A model generated the notes under the pieces. It was not told where the DNA came from. It was given only the letters and a program-made list of their open reading frames with translations, and did not search any database. A DNA stretch of 64,000 bases, taken from contig JAAYVI010000029.1 of the NCBI GenBank assembly GCA_012517235.1, forward strand, positions 1 through 64,000, in the 5' to 3' direction. The position numbers and the translations under genes were made by a program. The DNA comes from Elusimicrobiota bacterium. GTDB taxonomy: Bacteria > Elusimicrobiota > Elusimicrobia > Elusimicrobiales > UBA9959. Shown here in pieces: positions 8,841-18,383 of the stretch (position 1 is its first letter; each line of letters starts with the position of its first letter).

Positions 8841-10585
8841 TTTTTGTAAAAATGGGAGAGCGAAATAAAGTTTTGCTAAACTCTCTTTTACAATATCTTT
8901 TGGAACATAAAAAAAGGATGGCTTTTGCCGTTTTATCCATGGTAGTCTTGGCTTCCATAAGAGGTTTGATAGTTTATATACTCGGTCCTTTGATTCAAAC
9001 GGTTTTCATAGATAAAAAATATTCCATGCTTAACGAATTGATGATAGCTTTGCCCGTGCTTTTTATAATAAGATTTGCCGCGGAATATTCCAATAATTAT
9101 ACGATGAATTATATCGGCCAAAAAATAGTTCAGAAAATAAGAGAAAATTTGTTTTCTCACATACACGCTTTGTCTATGGAATTCTATTGGCGGCGCCGAT
9201 CTTCCGACGTTATGAGCAGGGTTATAAACGACTTAAATAATATACAGTCTACCGTTCAGTTTATACCTCTTTACGGAATAAGAGACGTTATGACCGTTAT
9301 TTCTCTTACTTTCGTCTTATTTTACATAAATTGGCGTTTGGCTTTGATAGGCGTCGTAATACTTCCGGTAACGTCTTTTGCTTTGAAAAAATTGGGCAAA
9401 AAAATGAGACGTTCTTCGAAAGAAAGCCAGGAAATAGTCGCCGACATATCTCATAAATTTCAAGAAAGCCTTCAAGGTATGGCCGTGGTTAAGGCTTTTA
9501 ATTACGAAGAAAAGGCTATAGAAAAATTTGCCGCCACAAACGACAGATATTTCGATAAAATGATGAAATATCTCAGAGCTACTTCCATGTCGGGACCTCT
9601 TATGGAGCTTTTGGGAAGTTTGATACTCATTTTGGTAATATACGCGGCGGCCGGATATATATTTAGCGGACAGTTAAAGCCGGCGATGTTTTTTTCATTT
9701 ATAGCCGCCTTTTTTACGGCATACATGCCTTTGAAAAATATTTCAAATCTTAACTCAAAGCTTCAAATGGGATTGGCGTCTTGGGACAGGATATATCAAA
9801 TACTGGAAGAAAAACCGGCGGTAATAGAAAATAAAGGAGCTTTCAAGCCGTCTTTTTTAAGAGGGGAAATAGAGTTTCAAAATGTTTCTTATAAGTATCC
9901 CTCTTCCAAAGATTGGGTTTTGAAAGATATAAATTTGAAAATAAAAGAAAACGAAATAGCCGCTTTTGTGGGGGCTTCGGGTTCTGGTAAAAGTACGATT
10001 ATACAGCTTCTTTTGAGATTCTTTGACCCGATTAGCGGAAGAATACTCATAGACGGAAAAGATTTAAGAGAATACGATTTGAAAGAATATAGACGTCATA
10101 TCTCTCTTGTAACCCAAGATAATATTCTTTTTGACGATACGGTTTATAATAATATCTTAGTCGGCAAACAGGACGCTTCTCAAAGCGAAGTCAGAGAGGC
10201 CGCGAAAGCGGCCGATGCCGAAATATTTATTAATCAAATGCCTAACGGTTATGAAACGGGGATAGGCGAAAGAGGGGTTAAAGTATCGGGCGGACAAAGA
10301 CAGCGTTTGGCCATAGCCAGAGCCATAGTAAGAAAACCGAGAATTCTTCTTTTAGACGAGGCTACCTCAAATTTGGATACTGCCAGCGAAAAAGCCGTTC
10401 AAAGCGCCATAGAGAACGTATTGGGAGATAAAACAGTGGTAATGGTGGCGCATAGGCTTTCTACGGTTAAAAACGCCGATAAAATATTTGTGTTGAAAAA
10501 CGCTTCGGTCATAGAACAAGGAAATCACGCCGAACTTATGTCGGCCGAGGGCGAATATAAAAAACTATATTTGGCGCAGAGCTGA
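8837..10585 (+). CDS. MsbA-like lipid ABC exporter
   Basis: This 582-residue half-transporter has an N-terminal six-helix membrane domain (residues 20-310) and a C-terminal ATPase domain. The ATPase has Walker A GASGSGKST, the signature SGGQRQ and Walker B ILLLDEATSNLD, followed by an H-loop histidine in VMVAHRLST. Its place directly after lpxB makes lipid A or LPS-core flipping (MsbA) the likely job, although the family also exports peptides and other lipids. The start overlaps the lpxB stop; an in-frame ATG five codons later is an alternative. Confidence 0.88.
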   Translation: MIFVKMGERNKVLLNSLLQYLLEHKKRMAFAVLSMVVLASIRGLIVYILGPLIQTVFIDKKYSMLNELMIALPVLFIIRFAAEYSNNYTMNYIGQKIVQKIRENLFSHIHALSMEFYWRRRSSDVMSRVINDLNNIQSTVQFIPLYGIRDVMTVISLTFVLFYINWRLALIGVVILPVTSFALKKLGKKMRRSSKESQEIVADISHKFQESLQGMAVVKAFNYEEKAIEKFAATNDRYFDKMMKYLRATSMSGPLMELLGSLILILVIYAAAGYIFSGQLKPAMFFSFIAAFFTAYMPLKNISNLNSKLQMGLASWDRIYQILEEKPAVIENKGAFKPSFLRGEIEFQNVSYKYPSSKDWVLKDINLKIKENEIAAFVGASGSGKSTIIQLLLRFFDPISGRILIDGKDLREYDLKEYRRHISLVTQDNILFDDTVYNNILVGKQDASQSEVREAAKAADAEIFINQMPNGYETGIGERGVKVSGGQRQRLAIARAIVRKPRILLLDEATSNLDTASEKAVQSAIENVLGDKTVVMVAHRLSTVKNADKIFVLKNASVIEQGNHAELMSAEGEYKKLYLAQS

Positions 10586-10588
10586 AAT

Positions 10589-11311
10589 ATGATTTTATTT
10601 TTTTCATTCATAGCGGCAATTTTTTCGCTTGTTTCCGCTTTTTGGGCTTTAAAAAAAGGATTTGCCGAAAGAAATCAAATATCTAAAATTCTGGCTTTTT
10701 CTTCCGGGATAATGATATCGGTTTCTTTTTTGCATTTTTTGCCGGAAGGTTATTCGCAAAACTCTTCTATGACTTCGTGGTCTTTTCTTATGGCCGTTTT
10801 AGTTCTTTTTTCCTTGGAAAATTTTACCGTTATGAATACCTGCAGCGAATTTGTGGAAGATTGTCATATGCATTCTTTGGGATTTTTCGCTTTTGCGGCA
10901 ATGACGCTTCATTCTTTTATAGACGGATTTAATATATCGGTGGGATTTTCTTTCGGAAAAGCGGTAGGATTTAACTCTTTGGCTGCGGTCATGATGCATA
11001 AATTCGCCGACGGCATAACTTTGGCCGCCATATTAAGACATGCCGGTTTTTCGGATAAGAAAAATATTTTTTATGCGGCATTAATGTCTTTTGCCACGGT
11101 AGTAGGTTCGGCATTGTCTTACCGGCTCATATCTTCTTTCTCTTATTATTCTCCCGTACTTTTGGGCATATCGGCCGGAAGTTTCATTTATATTTCGGCT
11201 ACGGAAATAATTCCTCATCTTCACAGGGAAAAAAGATTTTCTTCTCCTTTTCTTTTTTTAGGAGGATATTTGTTCGTATTTTTGATTCATTTTATGGCGG
11301 AGCATAAATGA
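10589..11311 (+). CDS. ZIP-family metal transporter
   Basis: The 240-residue integral membrane protein has about eight hydrophobic helices and the paired ZIP motifs HSFIDGFNISVGF and MMHKFADGITLAA, where the histidines and acidic residues bind the metal. ZIP/ZupT proteins bring zinc, iron or related divalent ions into the cytoplasm. An EIIPHLHREK segment near the end also fits the family. The gene follows the ABC exporter by three bases and overlaps rel by four. Confidence 0.88.
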   Translation: MILFFSFIAAIFSLVSAFWALKKGFAERNQISKILAFSSGIMISVSFLHFLPEGYSQNSSMTSWSFLMAVLVLFSLENFTVMNTCSEFVEDCHMHSLGFFAFAAMTLHSFIDGFNISVGFSFGKAVGFNSLAAVMMHKFADGITLAAILRHAGFSDKKNIFYAALMSFATVVGSALSYRLISSFSYYSPVLLGISAGSFIYISATEIIPHLHREKRFSSPFLFLGGYLFVFLIHFMAEHK

Positions 11312-12747
11312 ACGAGCAAGAGCTTATAAAGAAATTTTCGGAATATTCCAATCAAGACACCACAATGCTCGAATTGGCTTATAATTTTGCCAAAGACGCT
11401 CACGGAGAACAAAAAAGAGCGTCCGGAGAGTCGTATTTTACTCACGTTTATTCTGTGGCCGAGATTTTGATAGATTTCAAAATGGATCAGCAAACGGTTT
11501 GCGCCGGACTTCTTCACGATACGGTGGAAGACACGAAGATAACCATAGATATTTTGAAAAAAGAATTCGGAGAAGAAATAGCTCAGTTAGTCGAGGGCGT
11601 TACAAAAATAGAGACTTTAAAATTCTCATCGAGAGACGAAGCGCAGGCGGAAAACTGGAGGAAGATGATTTTGGCTACGGCCAAAGACATAAGAGTTATA
11701 ATGATAAAGCTTGCCGATCGTCTTCACAATATGCGAACTTTAAATTATCTTTCCAGAGAAAAACAGCTTGAAATAGCATATGAAACTCTTACTCTATACG
11801 CGCCTCTTTCTCAAAGACTGGGCATATTCCAGCTTAAATCGGAATTGGAGGATTTGTCTTTTAAGTATTTATATCCGGAAGAATACGATATGCTTAGCGC
11901 CAAGATACAGCTGAGATATTTCAAGAGAGAGAAAATACTGGAAGATTTTAAAAACGAATTAAATTCGGTATTGGAAAAATCCGGTTTGCCTTACAGGCTT
12001 TTATATAGAGCCAAAAACATTTATTCTATTTACAGAAAAATGCAGAAGCAAAATAAACCTTTCGAAGAGATAGAAGACACTTTGGGAGTAAGAATAATAA
12101 CCGATACCGCGGTAAACTGCTATGTTCTTTTGGGCATAGTTCATTCTCATTTTAAGCCTACCGCAAACAGCTTTACCGATTATATAGCCATGCCTAAAAA
12201 GAATTTATATCAAAGTCTTCATACCACGGTAATGTCGAGATCCGGCGAACCCATAGAAATACAAATAAGAACCGAGGATATGCATAAGACCGCGGAATAC
12301 GGTATAGCCGCGCATTGGCGATATAAAATGGGGCAGAATTCCAACGATAAACATTTGGACGAGAAATTAAACTGGCTTAGACAGTGGATAGAATGGCTTC
12401 AGGAATTGGAAAGTCCGCGCGAATTTTTGGAAAGTTTTAAAACCGATTTAGATTTGGAGCAGATTTTTATATTTACACCAAAAGGCGACGTAAAGCCTCT
12501 GCCTGTAGGGTCTACTCCGGTGGATTTTGCTTATTCCATACATTCCGAAATAGGAGACAATTGCGTGGGAGCAAAAGTTAATTCCAAAATGGTAAAACTC
12601 GACCACGAATTAAAAAGCGGAGACATATGCGAAATAGTTACCAGAAAAAATTCGGGCCCCAAAAAAGATTGGCTTAATTTTGTAAGAACCGCCAGCGCGC
12701 GTTCCAAAATAAGAAAATATTTAAGAGAACATAAGGTAGAAGAATAG
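11308..12747 (+). CDS. RelA/SpoT-type (p)ppGpp enzyme, short form with altered synthetase motif
   Basis: This 479-residue protein has an HD hydrolase domain (HVYSVAEIL, LLHDTVED, ADRLHNMRTL), a synthetase domain (YIAMPKKNLYQSLHTTV, EIQIRTEDMHK) and a TGS domain (IFIFTPKGDVKPLP). It ends soon after TGS, whereas long Rel/SpoT proteins run to about 700 residues with helical, zinc-finger and ACT domains. The loop that is RFKD in bifunctional Rel and ExDD in RelA reads SFTD here. All hydrolase residues that I can check are intact. The enzyme may favour (p)ppGpp hydrolysis, but that is inference. Confidence 0.9.
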   Translation: MNEQELIKKFSEYSNQDTTMLELAYNFAKDAHGEQKRASGESYFTHVYSVAEILIDFKMDQQTVCAGLLHDTVEDTKITIDILKKEFGEEIAQLVEGVTKIETLKFSSRDEAQAENWRKMILATAKDIRVIMIKLADRLHNMRTLNYLSREKQLEIAYETLTLYAPLSQRLGIFQLKSELEDLSFKYLYPEEYDMLSAKIQLRYFKREKILEDFKNELNSVLEKSGLPYRLLYRAKNIYSIYRKMQKQNKPFEEIEDTLGVRIITDTAVNCYVLLGIVHSHFKPTANSFTDYIAMPKKNLYQSLHTTVMSRSGEPIEIQIRTEDMHKTAEYGIAAHWRYKMGQNSNDKHLDEKLNWLRQWIEWLQELESPREFLESFKTDLDLEQIFIFTPKGDVKPLPVGSTPVDFAYSIHSEIGDNCVGAKVNSKMVKLDHELKSGDICEIVTRKNSGPKKDWLNFVRTASARSKIRKYLREHKVEE

Positions 12748-12751
12748 AAAA

Positions 12752-13129
12752 ATGAAAAAAAGAATATATTATCACGATACGGACTGCGGCGGAGTGGTTT
12801 ATTACGGCAATTATCTTAAATATTTGGAAGAAGCCAGAACCGAATTTTTGGAGGAAAAAGGAATATCCTTGAAAGATTTGATGGATAAAGGATTATGGTT
12901 TGTGGTTAGAAAACAGGAAATAGAATATAAGGCTCCCGCATATTACGGCGATATTTTGGAAATAAAAACTTTTTTAAAAGAAATTACTTCTCATAGAATA
13001 GTTTTTTTATGCGAAACATATAATCAAAAAGGTATTTTTCTAAATAAAGCGATTACCGATTTAGTTTGCGTGGATAAAAATCTTAAACTTTCCGAAATAC
13101 CTTCGGAAATTTCGGAAAAGGTGAAATGA
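12752..13129 (+). CDS. YbgC/FadM-like acyl-CoA thioesterase
   Basis: The 125-residue hotdog protein begins KKRIYYHDTDCGGVVYYGNY, the YbgC hallmark in which the aspartate after YHDTD is catalytic, followed by EEARTEFLEEKGIS. Such enzymes hydrolyse acyl-CoA or hydroxyacyl thioesters. It lies four bases after rel and overlaps the next membrane protein (ATGA). The physiological substrate is not evident. Confidence 0.88.
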   Translation: MKKRIYYHDTDCGGVVYYGNYLKYLEEARTEFLEEKGISLKDLMDKGLWFVVRKQEIEYKAPAYYGDILEIKTFLKEITSHRIVFLCETYNQKGIFLNKAITDLVCVDKNLKLSEIPSEISEKVK

Positions 13130-14361
13130 AGTCTTATATAAAAGAAATAAAAATCCTAACCGTAATTTTTCTGACCGCTTTTGCCGCAAGATTTATATAT
13201 ATCTTTTTTATAGCCGGTTTCTCAAACATGCTTGCAAGCGATTCCTGCTGCTATCTTTCCTATGCTTGGCACCTTTTAAAAGAGGGTACTTATAGAAGTT
13301 TTAACGATTATGCGTTCAGACCTCCGGGATACGGGTTCTTTTCCGCCGGAGTTTTTTATTTCTTCGGTTTTTCGGTAACCGCCTTAAAGACGGTTCAAAT
13401 ATTTATAAGCTCTTTTGTTCCTGTTTTGATTTATTTTTTCGGCAAAAAAATAATGAACGACTCTTTTGCTTTGGCGGCGGCTTTTTTTTCTTGTTTTTAT
13501 TTCGGTCTTATAGTAGAGCCTTCGCATATTTTAAGCGAAGTTATTTTTACTCCTTTATTTTTTGCTTCTTCTTATTTCTTTTTAAAAGGAACGGAAAATA
13601 AAAAATATTTTTTTATTTCCGGATTGTTTAACGGCGCCGCCGCTTTTGTCCGTCCGATAGGACTTTTGCTTTTGCCTTTTAACGGATTATGGCTTCTTTT
13701 AAAGTATAATCCTAAGCGAGCCTTAAAGTTTTTTTCTTTGGCTTTGCTGGGATTTTCGCTTTTTCTTTCTTTTTGGTGGATAAGAAATTATCGTATTTTC
13801 GGCCGTTTTGTGCCGGTAGCTTTGGAGACCGGTTTTGTTTTTCAGCACGCTTATAGCCCTCAAGATAAGCTGCATTTGGTAAACGAAAACGACATATACC
13901 CGGAATTGGAAAGAGACGCAAAGAATTTTAAGAAAGGGCTTAATTTTATGTTAGAAATGTCTTTTCCGGCTCTTTTAAAAAAATGGTCTATAAATTTCTT
14001 TCAGTTTTTTTATCCTTTTATGCCGGAATACGATTTTACTTACGGTTTAATAGCGCCTTTTTTCTTTTTGGGTTTTTATTTGATTTTTAGAAATAAAGAT
14101 TGGGACGGCGCGATTTTATCGGGTATGAGCGTATATCTGCCGGTCAGCGCTTTTTTCTTTTCGGCGGCCAGATATCGTCATTCGATGTCTCCTTATATTA
14201 TTCTGGCGGCTTTTTATTGGTTTTATAAAAATAAAGAAATTTTAAAAGAAACAAAATATAGATTAATTATTGTCTCTTGGTTTTGCGCGAATTTTTTCGT
14301 ATTATTTTACTGGGAGGAAAGCAGAACCGCGGTTAAAAAACTGCTTTCTTTTCTCTTATGA
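13126..14361 (+). CDS. Membrane glycosyltransferase, GT39/ArnT-like
   Basis: The 411-residue protein has roughly ten hydrophobic helices. Near residue 40 it has a periplasmic loop, MLASDSCCYLSYAWHLLKEG, with the acidic residue expected in dolichyl-/polyprenyl-phosphate-sugar transferases of the PMT/ArnT fold, followed by RPPGYGFF. Such proteins move a sugar from a polyprenyl phosphate to a lipid or protein outside the inner membrane. The neighbouring GT2 could make its donor. Substrate and acceptor are unknown. Confidence 0.75.
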   Translation: MKSYIKEIKILTVIFLTAFAARFIYIFFIAGFSNMLASDSCCYLSYAWHLLKEGTYRSFNDYAFRPPGYGFFSAGVFYFFGFSVTALKTVQIFISSFVPVLIYFFGKKIMNDSFALAAAFFSCFYFGLIVEPSHILSEVIFTPLFFASSYFFLKGTENKKYFFISGLFNGAAAFVRPIGLLLLPFNGLWLLLKYNPKRALKFFSLALLGFSLFLSFWWIRNYRIFGRFVPVALETGFVFQHAYSPQDKLHLVNENDIYPELERDAKNFKKGLNFMLEMSFPALLKKWSINFFQFFYPFMPEYDFTYGLIAPFFFLGFYLIFRNKDWDGAILSGMSVYLPVSAFFFSAARYRHSMSPYIILAAFYWFYKNKEILKETKYRLIIVSWFCANFFVLFYWEESRTAVKKLLSFLL

Positions 14362-15251
14362 GAGAACATAAACTTTTAGTTTGGGGATTTCATTTCTTTT
14401 TTGCCGCTTTCTTCTTTTATTGTCTTAAATTTTTTTTCGCAGGCATGTCTTTTTTATGCGATTTGTTTTTCTTGTCGGGATTAATAATTTGTTTTTCGGA
14501 TTTTTTGATTTCCATATCGGATAAAGAATCCAAAAATCTCAGTTTTGAGAAAATTTTAAATCCTAAAATAGCCGTAGGTATGACGGCATATAACGACGAA
14601 GAGTCCATAGGAGAAGCGGTTAAAGATTTTAAAAATAGAGACTCGGTAGTTTGCGTAATAGCAGTGGATAATAATTCTAAAGACGATACGGCAAGAAAAG
14701 CCGAAGCGGCGGGCGCGAAAGTCGTAAAAGAAACCGTTCAAGGATACGGCGCGGCCTGCAAAAGAGCTTTGAAAGAAGCGATGTCTCAGGGAGATATAAT
14801 TTGTCTTGTCGAGGGAGATTGCACTTTTTCCGGAGAAGATTTAAAAAAATTTACCGCCTATTTGGAAAATGCGGATATGGTTTTGGGCACAAGAACGACA
14901 AGAGAATTGAATTCTCCGGATTCTCAGATAACTTTTTCCCTGCAGTGGGGAAATGTTTTTATGGCCAAGCTCATGCAGCTTAGGTTTTTGAAAGTCAGAC
15001 TTACGGATATGGGATGCACTTACAGACTTATAAAAAAACAGGCTTTGGAAAAGATAATAGACGACTTGAAAGTGAACGGCAATCACTTTTCCTGCGAGAT
15101 GATATTGGCGGCTCTTAAAAGAAACCTTACCGTCATAGAGATACCCGTAACTTTTAGAAAAAGAGTCGGAGAAAGCAAGGGTGTGGGCAGCGATTTTTTT
15201 AAGGCGGCAAAAACCGCTTTTGAAATGTGGAAGCTTATAGTTTTTTCCTGA
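14358..15251 (+). CDS. Family 2 glycosyltransferase with N-terminal membrane helices
   Basis: Two hydrophobic helices (residues 5-55) precede a GT-A domain that begins KIAVGMTAYNDEESIGEAV and continues with AVDNNSKDDTARKA and VEGDCTFS, the likely metal-binding acidic motif. The sequence resembles DPM1/polyprenyl-phosphate sugar synthases. Overlaps with the GT39-like genes on both sides suggest a donor-making enzyme working with membrane transferases. Confidence 0.85.
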   Translation: MREHKLLVWGFHFFFAAFFFYCLKFFFAGMSFLCDLFFLSGLIICFSDFLISISDKESKNLSFEKILNPKIAVGMTAYNDEESIGEAVKDFKNRDSVVCVIAVDNNSKDDTARKAEAAGAKVVKETVQGYGAACKRALKEAMSQGDIICLVEGDCTFSGEDLKKFTAYLENADMVLGTRTTRELNSPDSQITFSLQWGNVFMAKLMQLRFLKVRLTDMGCTYRLIKKQALEKIIDDLKVNGNHFSCEMILAALKRNLTVIEIPVTFRKRVGESKGVGSDFFKAAKTAFEMWKLIVFS

Positions 15252-15254
15252 CCG

Positions 15255-16979
15255 ATGAATTATAAAATTAAAATATCGATATCTGTTTTTATATTCGTTT
15301 TTTCCGTTTTTTTAAATTCTTTATATTTAACCAAAGGCATGCCTTCTTCTCAAAGAGCTTCTTTGGTTTTTAAGAATAAACAAAACTTAAAAGACGCCCT
15401 GCCTTATTTGATTAAAGCCAGAGAGGACGTATACTCCGATTATTCTTCCAAGAGCGGAAGCGAGTTATTAAAGCTTTATAAAGAAGACTCGAAAGAGGCA
15501 TTTCTAAAATGGGACGGTAAAATAATAAAAACGGAAAAGAAGAAGCTTCACGCTTTGCGTTCGGTCTTGCTTCAAAACAGGTTTCCGGACGAGCAGAAAA
15601 TACTTTACGCCGTATCAAAAATAAAACCGGCGGAATTTAAGTTTGATCCCGGAGTATATCAATACGGAGGAATTTATTTTTATTCTTGCGGAGCTTTGAT
15701 TAAGGCTTGCTCGGTCCTCGGAATTTGTAAATTAGGCGATTCGTCTTTTTATATGGAAAATCACGAACAAGCCGCTTTGCTTTATTCCGCCGGTAAATTT
15801 ACCGGAGTTTTATCCGCCGCTTTTTTTGCGGTTATATTGTTTTTTATCGGAACGGATTTTTTTTCATTTAAAGCGGGGTTATTTTCGGCTTTATTTGCCG
15901 CAACTTTGCCTTCGATAGCTTTTGAGGCTCATGCTTTGAAACCGTATGCTTTTTTCCTACCTTTTTGGGGTTTATGCGTTTATTATTCTTTGAAATCTAT
16001 AAAGTTTAAAGAAAAATTTAACCGTTTTTATTTTCTTTCAGGATTATATGCCGGTCTGGCGGGCGGATCTATGCTTCTTGCTTCTTTTTGCGTTTTTTCT
16101 TTCTTAACCGCTTATTTTTTTTATGCAAAAGAAAATAAAATAAATTTGAAAGTATTTTTACTCGGACCTTTTGCTTTTATATCTGGATTTTTTTTGGCCA
16201 ATCCTTATTATATATTTTCTTTTAAAAACGCTTTTGGAGAGATAGTTTATGTGAAAGGCGCTCATAATTTAGTTTTTTCTTTAAGTCATATGATTCGTTT
16301 TGCATTATTTGAACTTAATAAAATATTGAGCTGGCCTGTTTATTTGCTTTTTGCCGGCGCGGTCATATTGGGTTTTAAGGAAAAGAATAAATTTTTAATA
16401 GTATCTTCTTCGCCTTTCTTTTTTTATTTTATTTACACTTCTAACGCGCACTGGGATTTTCCTCATTATTCGATGCCTTTGGCGGCGGCGGCTTTGCCGG
16501 CGGCGGGTTTTTTTGCCGAAAGAATGATTTCTTATTCTAAAAAAGCTTATCTTATTTTATCTTTTGCGGTTTTATTTAATTTGGGCAATACACTTTACGA
16601 TAGGAAAATATTTTTGGAAAACGAAGAAAATCTAAATAAAGCCGGGAAATGGATAACGGAAAATATTCCAAAAGGCGCAAAAGTAGCCTTCGACACATAT
16701 CCTTATTTCGGTTTTAAGTCATATCCGCCTTTTCCTTTGCCCGATTATCGAATAAAGGAAAAAAATGACGGAGATTATTATGTGTTAAACGATATAAATC
16801 AATATTACGGATGTATGGATTTATCTTATAGAGACGGTATGTCCGAAAGCGCGGATTTTGATAAAAAATATGTTTTAATAGCCGATTTTTACAGAAAAAA
16901 GACTTTTTGGGATAAAATATATCCCAATCACAGATATGTTTTATTCGAGCAAAGAATAGCGGTTTACAAAAAGAAATAA
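15255..16979 (+). CDS. Multi-pass membrane protein, glycosyltransferase-39-like
   Basis: This 574-residue protein has one N-terminal helix, a large hydrophilic loop (about residues 25-175) and then about nine more hydrophobic helices. It ends in a soluble tail with AGKWITENIPKGAKVAFDTY, a form common in the C-terminal part of PMT-like transferases. No catalytic residue can be assigned with confidence. The context after a GT39 and a GT2 gene supports envelope glycosylation. It ends three bases from the convergent M16 gene. Confidence 0.6.
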   Translation: MNYKIKISISVFIFVFSVFLNSLYLTKGMPSSQRASLVFKNKQNLKDALPYLIKAREDVYSDYSSKSGSELLKLYKEDSKEAFLKWDGKIIKTEKKKLHALRSVLLQNRFPDEQKILYAVSKIKPAEFKFDPGVYQYGGIYFYSCGALIKACSVLGICKLGDSSFYMENHEQAALLYSAGKFTGVLSAAFFAVILFFIGTDFFSFKAGLFSALFAATLPSIAFEAHALKPYAFFLPFWGLCVYYSLKSIKFKEKFNRFYFLSGLYAGLAGGSMLLASFCVFSFLTAYFFYAKENKINLKVFLLGPFAFISGFFLANPYYIFSFKNAFGEIVYVKGAHNLVFSLSHMIRFALFELNKILSWPVYLLFAGAVILGFKEKNKFLIVSSSPFFFYFIYTSNAHWDFPHYSMPLAAAALPAAGFFAERMISYSKKAYLILSFAVLFNLGNTLYDRKIFLENEENLNKAGKWITENIPKGAKVAFDTYPYFGFKSYPPFPLPDYRIKEKNDGDYYVLNDINQYYGCMDLSYRDGMSESADFDKKYVLIADFYRKKTFWDKIYPNHRYVLFEQRIAVYKKK

Positions 16980-16982
16980 ATA

Positions 16983-18374
16983 TTAATCTTCTTTAAGTTC
17001 TTCCACCGATCCCAATTGAGTTAAAGGTTTGTCGAATTTCTTCGAGTCTCCCACCACAAATATCAAAGCCTTGTCGGTTTTGTAAAATTCTTTTGCCGCT
17101 TGAACGGTTTGTTCGTAAGTCACCGCGTCTATTTTTCTTACGTAATTATCCAAATAATCGCTTTTGTATCCGTAAAATTCGTAAGAAGCTCTTTCCTCTA
17201 CCAAATCAAATACGGTAGGGAAGCGGAACACGAAAGAATTTATTATTTGGCTTTTTGCCGATTCGAAAGCTTCTTTTTCTATATTGCCTTCGGCCGCGGT
17301 TCTAAGCTGATTTAGTATTTCCGAAGTTCCTTCGTATACGCTTTGAGGTTTTGTTCCCAAGTAGGTCTGTATAAATCCGGAAAGATTTCTTTTTGAGAAA
17401 TAAGAATAAACGCTGTAGGCCAGTCCTCTGTTGGATCTTATTTCTCTTCCCAGTTTGGATTGTATTCCTCCGCCCATATATTCGCTAAGTACGGCCAAAG
17501 GATACTCTTTGTCGTCATGTCTTTTTACGCCTTCGTTTAATATTACCACCGAGGCTTGGCTTATGGGCTTGTCGATAAGGTATATTTTTCTTTCGGAAGG
17601 AAGAACGGGGGCCTTTATTTCCGGCATCAAATATTTTCCCTTAGGCAGCGATGCGAGTCCTTCTTTTATTTTCTTTACGAAGTCTTCCTTCTCCATATTG
17701 CCGGCCGCCGCTACGACCAAAGCGGAAGCCTTAATATAATTTTTATGATAATCGGACAAATCTTTTACGGTTATCGCGGAAACGGTTTCTTTTTCCGGCC
17801 TTATGCCGTAAGGATGATCCTTGCCGAAAAACATTCTCAAAGCTTCTCTGGCGGCTTGTCTGTCCGATTTGTCGTTTCTTCTTCTTATAAGTTCCAAAGC
17901 TTCTTCTTTTTTAAGATTGAATATTTTTTCGTCGAAGGAGGGATTTATAAGCATATCGGAAAAAATAGAAAAAACTTCGTCAAAATCTTTGCTTAAACAA
18001 TACATGGAAAGTCTTGCTTCTTCGTTGTTTGCCGAAGCTTCTATGGACGCGCCTAAAAATTCCAGTTTTTTGTCTATTTCTTCCGCTTTATATTTAGACG
18101 TTCCGCCGTCTCTTATCATTGTCATAAATAAATCGGTCAGTCCCGTTTTTCCGGCCGGATCGTTTACTCTTCCGGTTTTTATCATAGCCGTAAGTCTTAT
18201 TATCGGCAGAGTTTTATCCGTTTCTGCGTATATTACCGTTCCGTCCTCGCTTAATGTTCTATGAACCGCAGGCGGATCGAATTTGACTTTTTCCATTGCG
18301 GCAAATTTCGGTTCTTTTGCGAAAATATTTTGATTCATAATCAAAGCTCCGTAAAGTAAAATAAATTTTTTCAT
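16983..18374 (-). CDS. M16-family peptidase homologue, catalytically inactive subunit
   Basis: The 463-residue exported protein (hydrophobic N-terminus MKKFILLYGALIMNQ) has the insulinase fold with segments such as RLTAMIKTGRVNDP and AYSVYSYFSKRN. Where active M16 enzymes have HxxEH, this one reads DLFMT, so the zinc site is lost. It lies nine bases after the active partner (18384-19913) with a GGAGAAAC ribosome site. Active/inactive M16 pairs typically form a heterodimeric chamber that degrades peptides. Confidence 0.88.
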   Translation of the reverse strand: MKKFILLYGALIMNQNIFAKEPKFAAMEKVKFDPPAVHRTLSEDGTVIYAETDKTLPIIRLTAMIKTGRVNDPAGKTGLTDLFMTMIRDGGTSKYKAEEIDKKLEFLGASIEASANNEEARLSMYCLSKDFDEVFSIFSDMLINPSFDEKIFNLKKEEALELIRRRNDKSDRQAAREALRMFFGKDHPYGIRPEKETVSAITVKDLSDYHKNYIKASALVVAAAGNMEKEDFVKKIKEGLASLPKGKYLMPEIKAPVLPSERKIYLIDKPISQASVVILNEGVKRHDDKEYPLAVLSEYMGGGIQSKLGREIRSNRGLAYSVYSYFSKRNLSGFIQTYLGTKPQSVYEGTSEILNQLRTAAEGNIEKEAFESAKSQIINSFVFRFPTVFDLVEERASYEFYGYKSDYLDNYVRKIDAVTYEQTVQAAKEFYKTDKALIFVVGDSKKFDKPLTQLGSVEELKED

Positions 18375-18383
18375 AGTTTCTCC

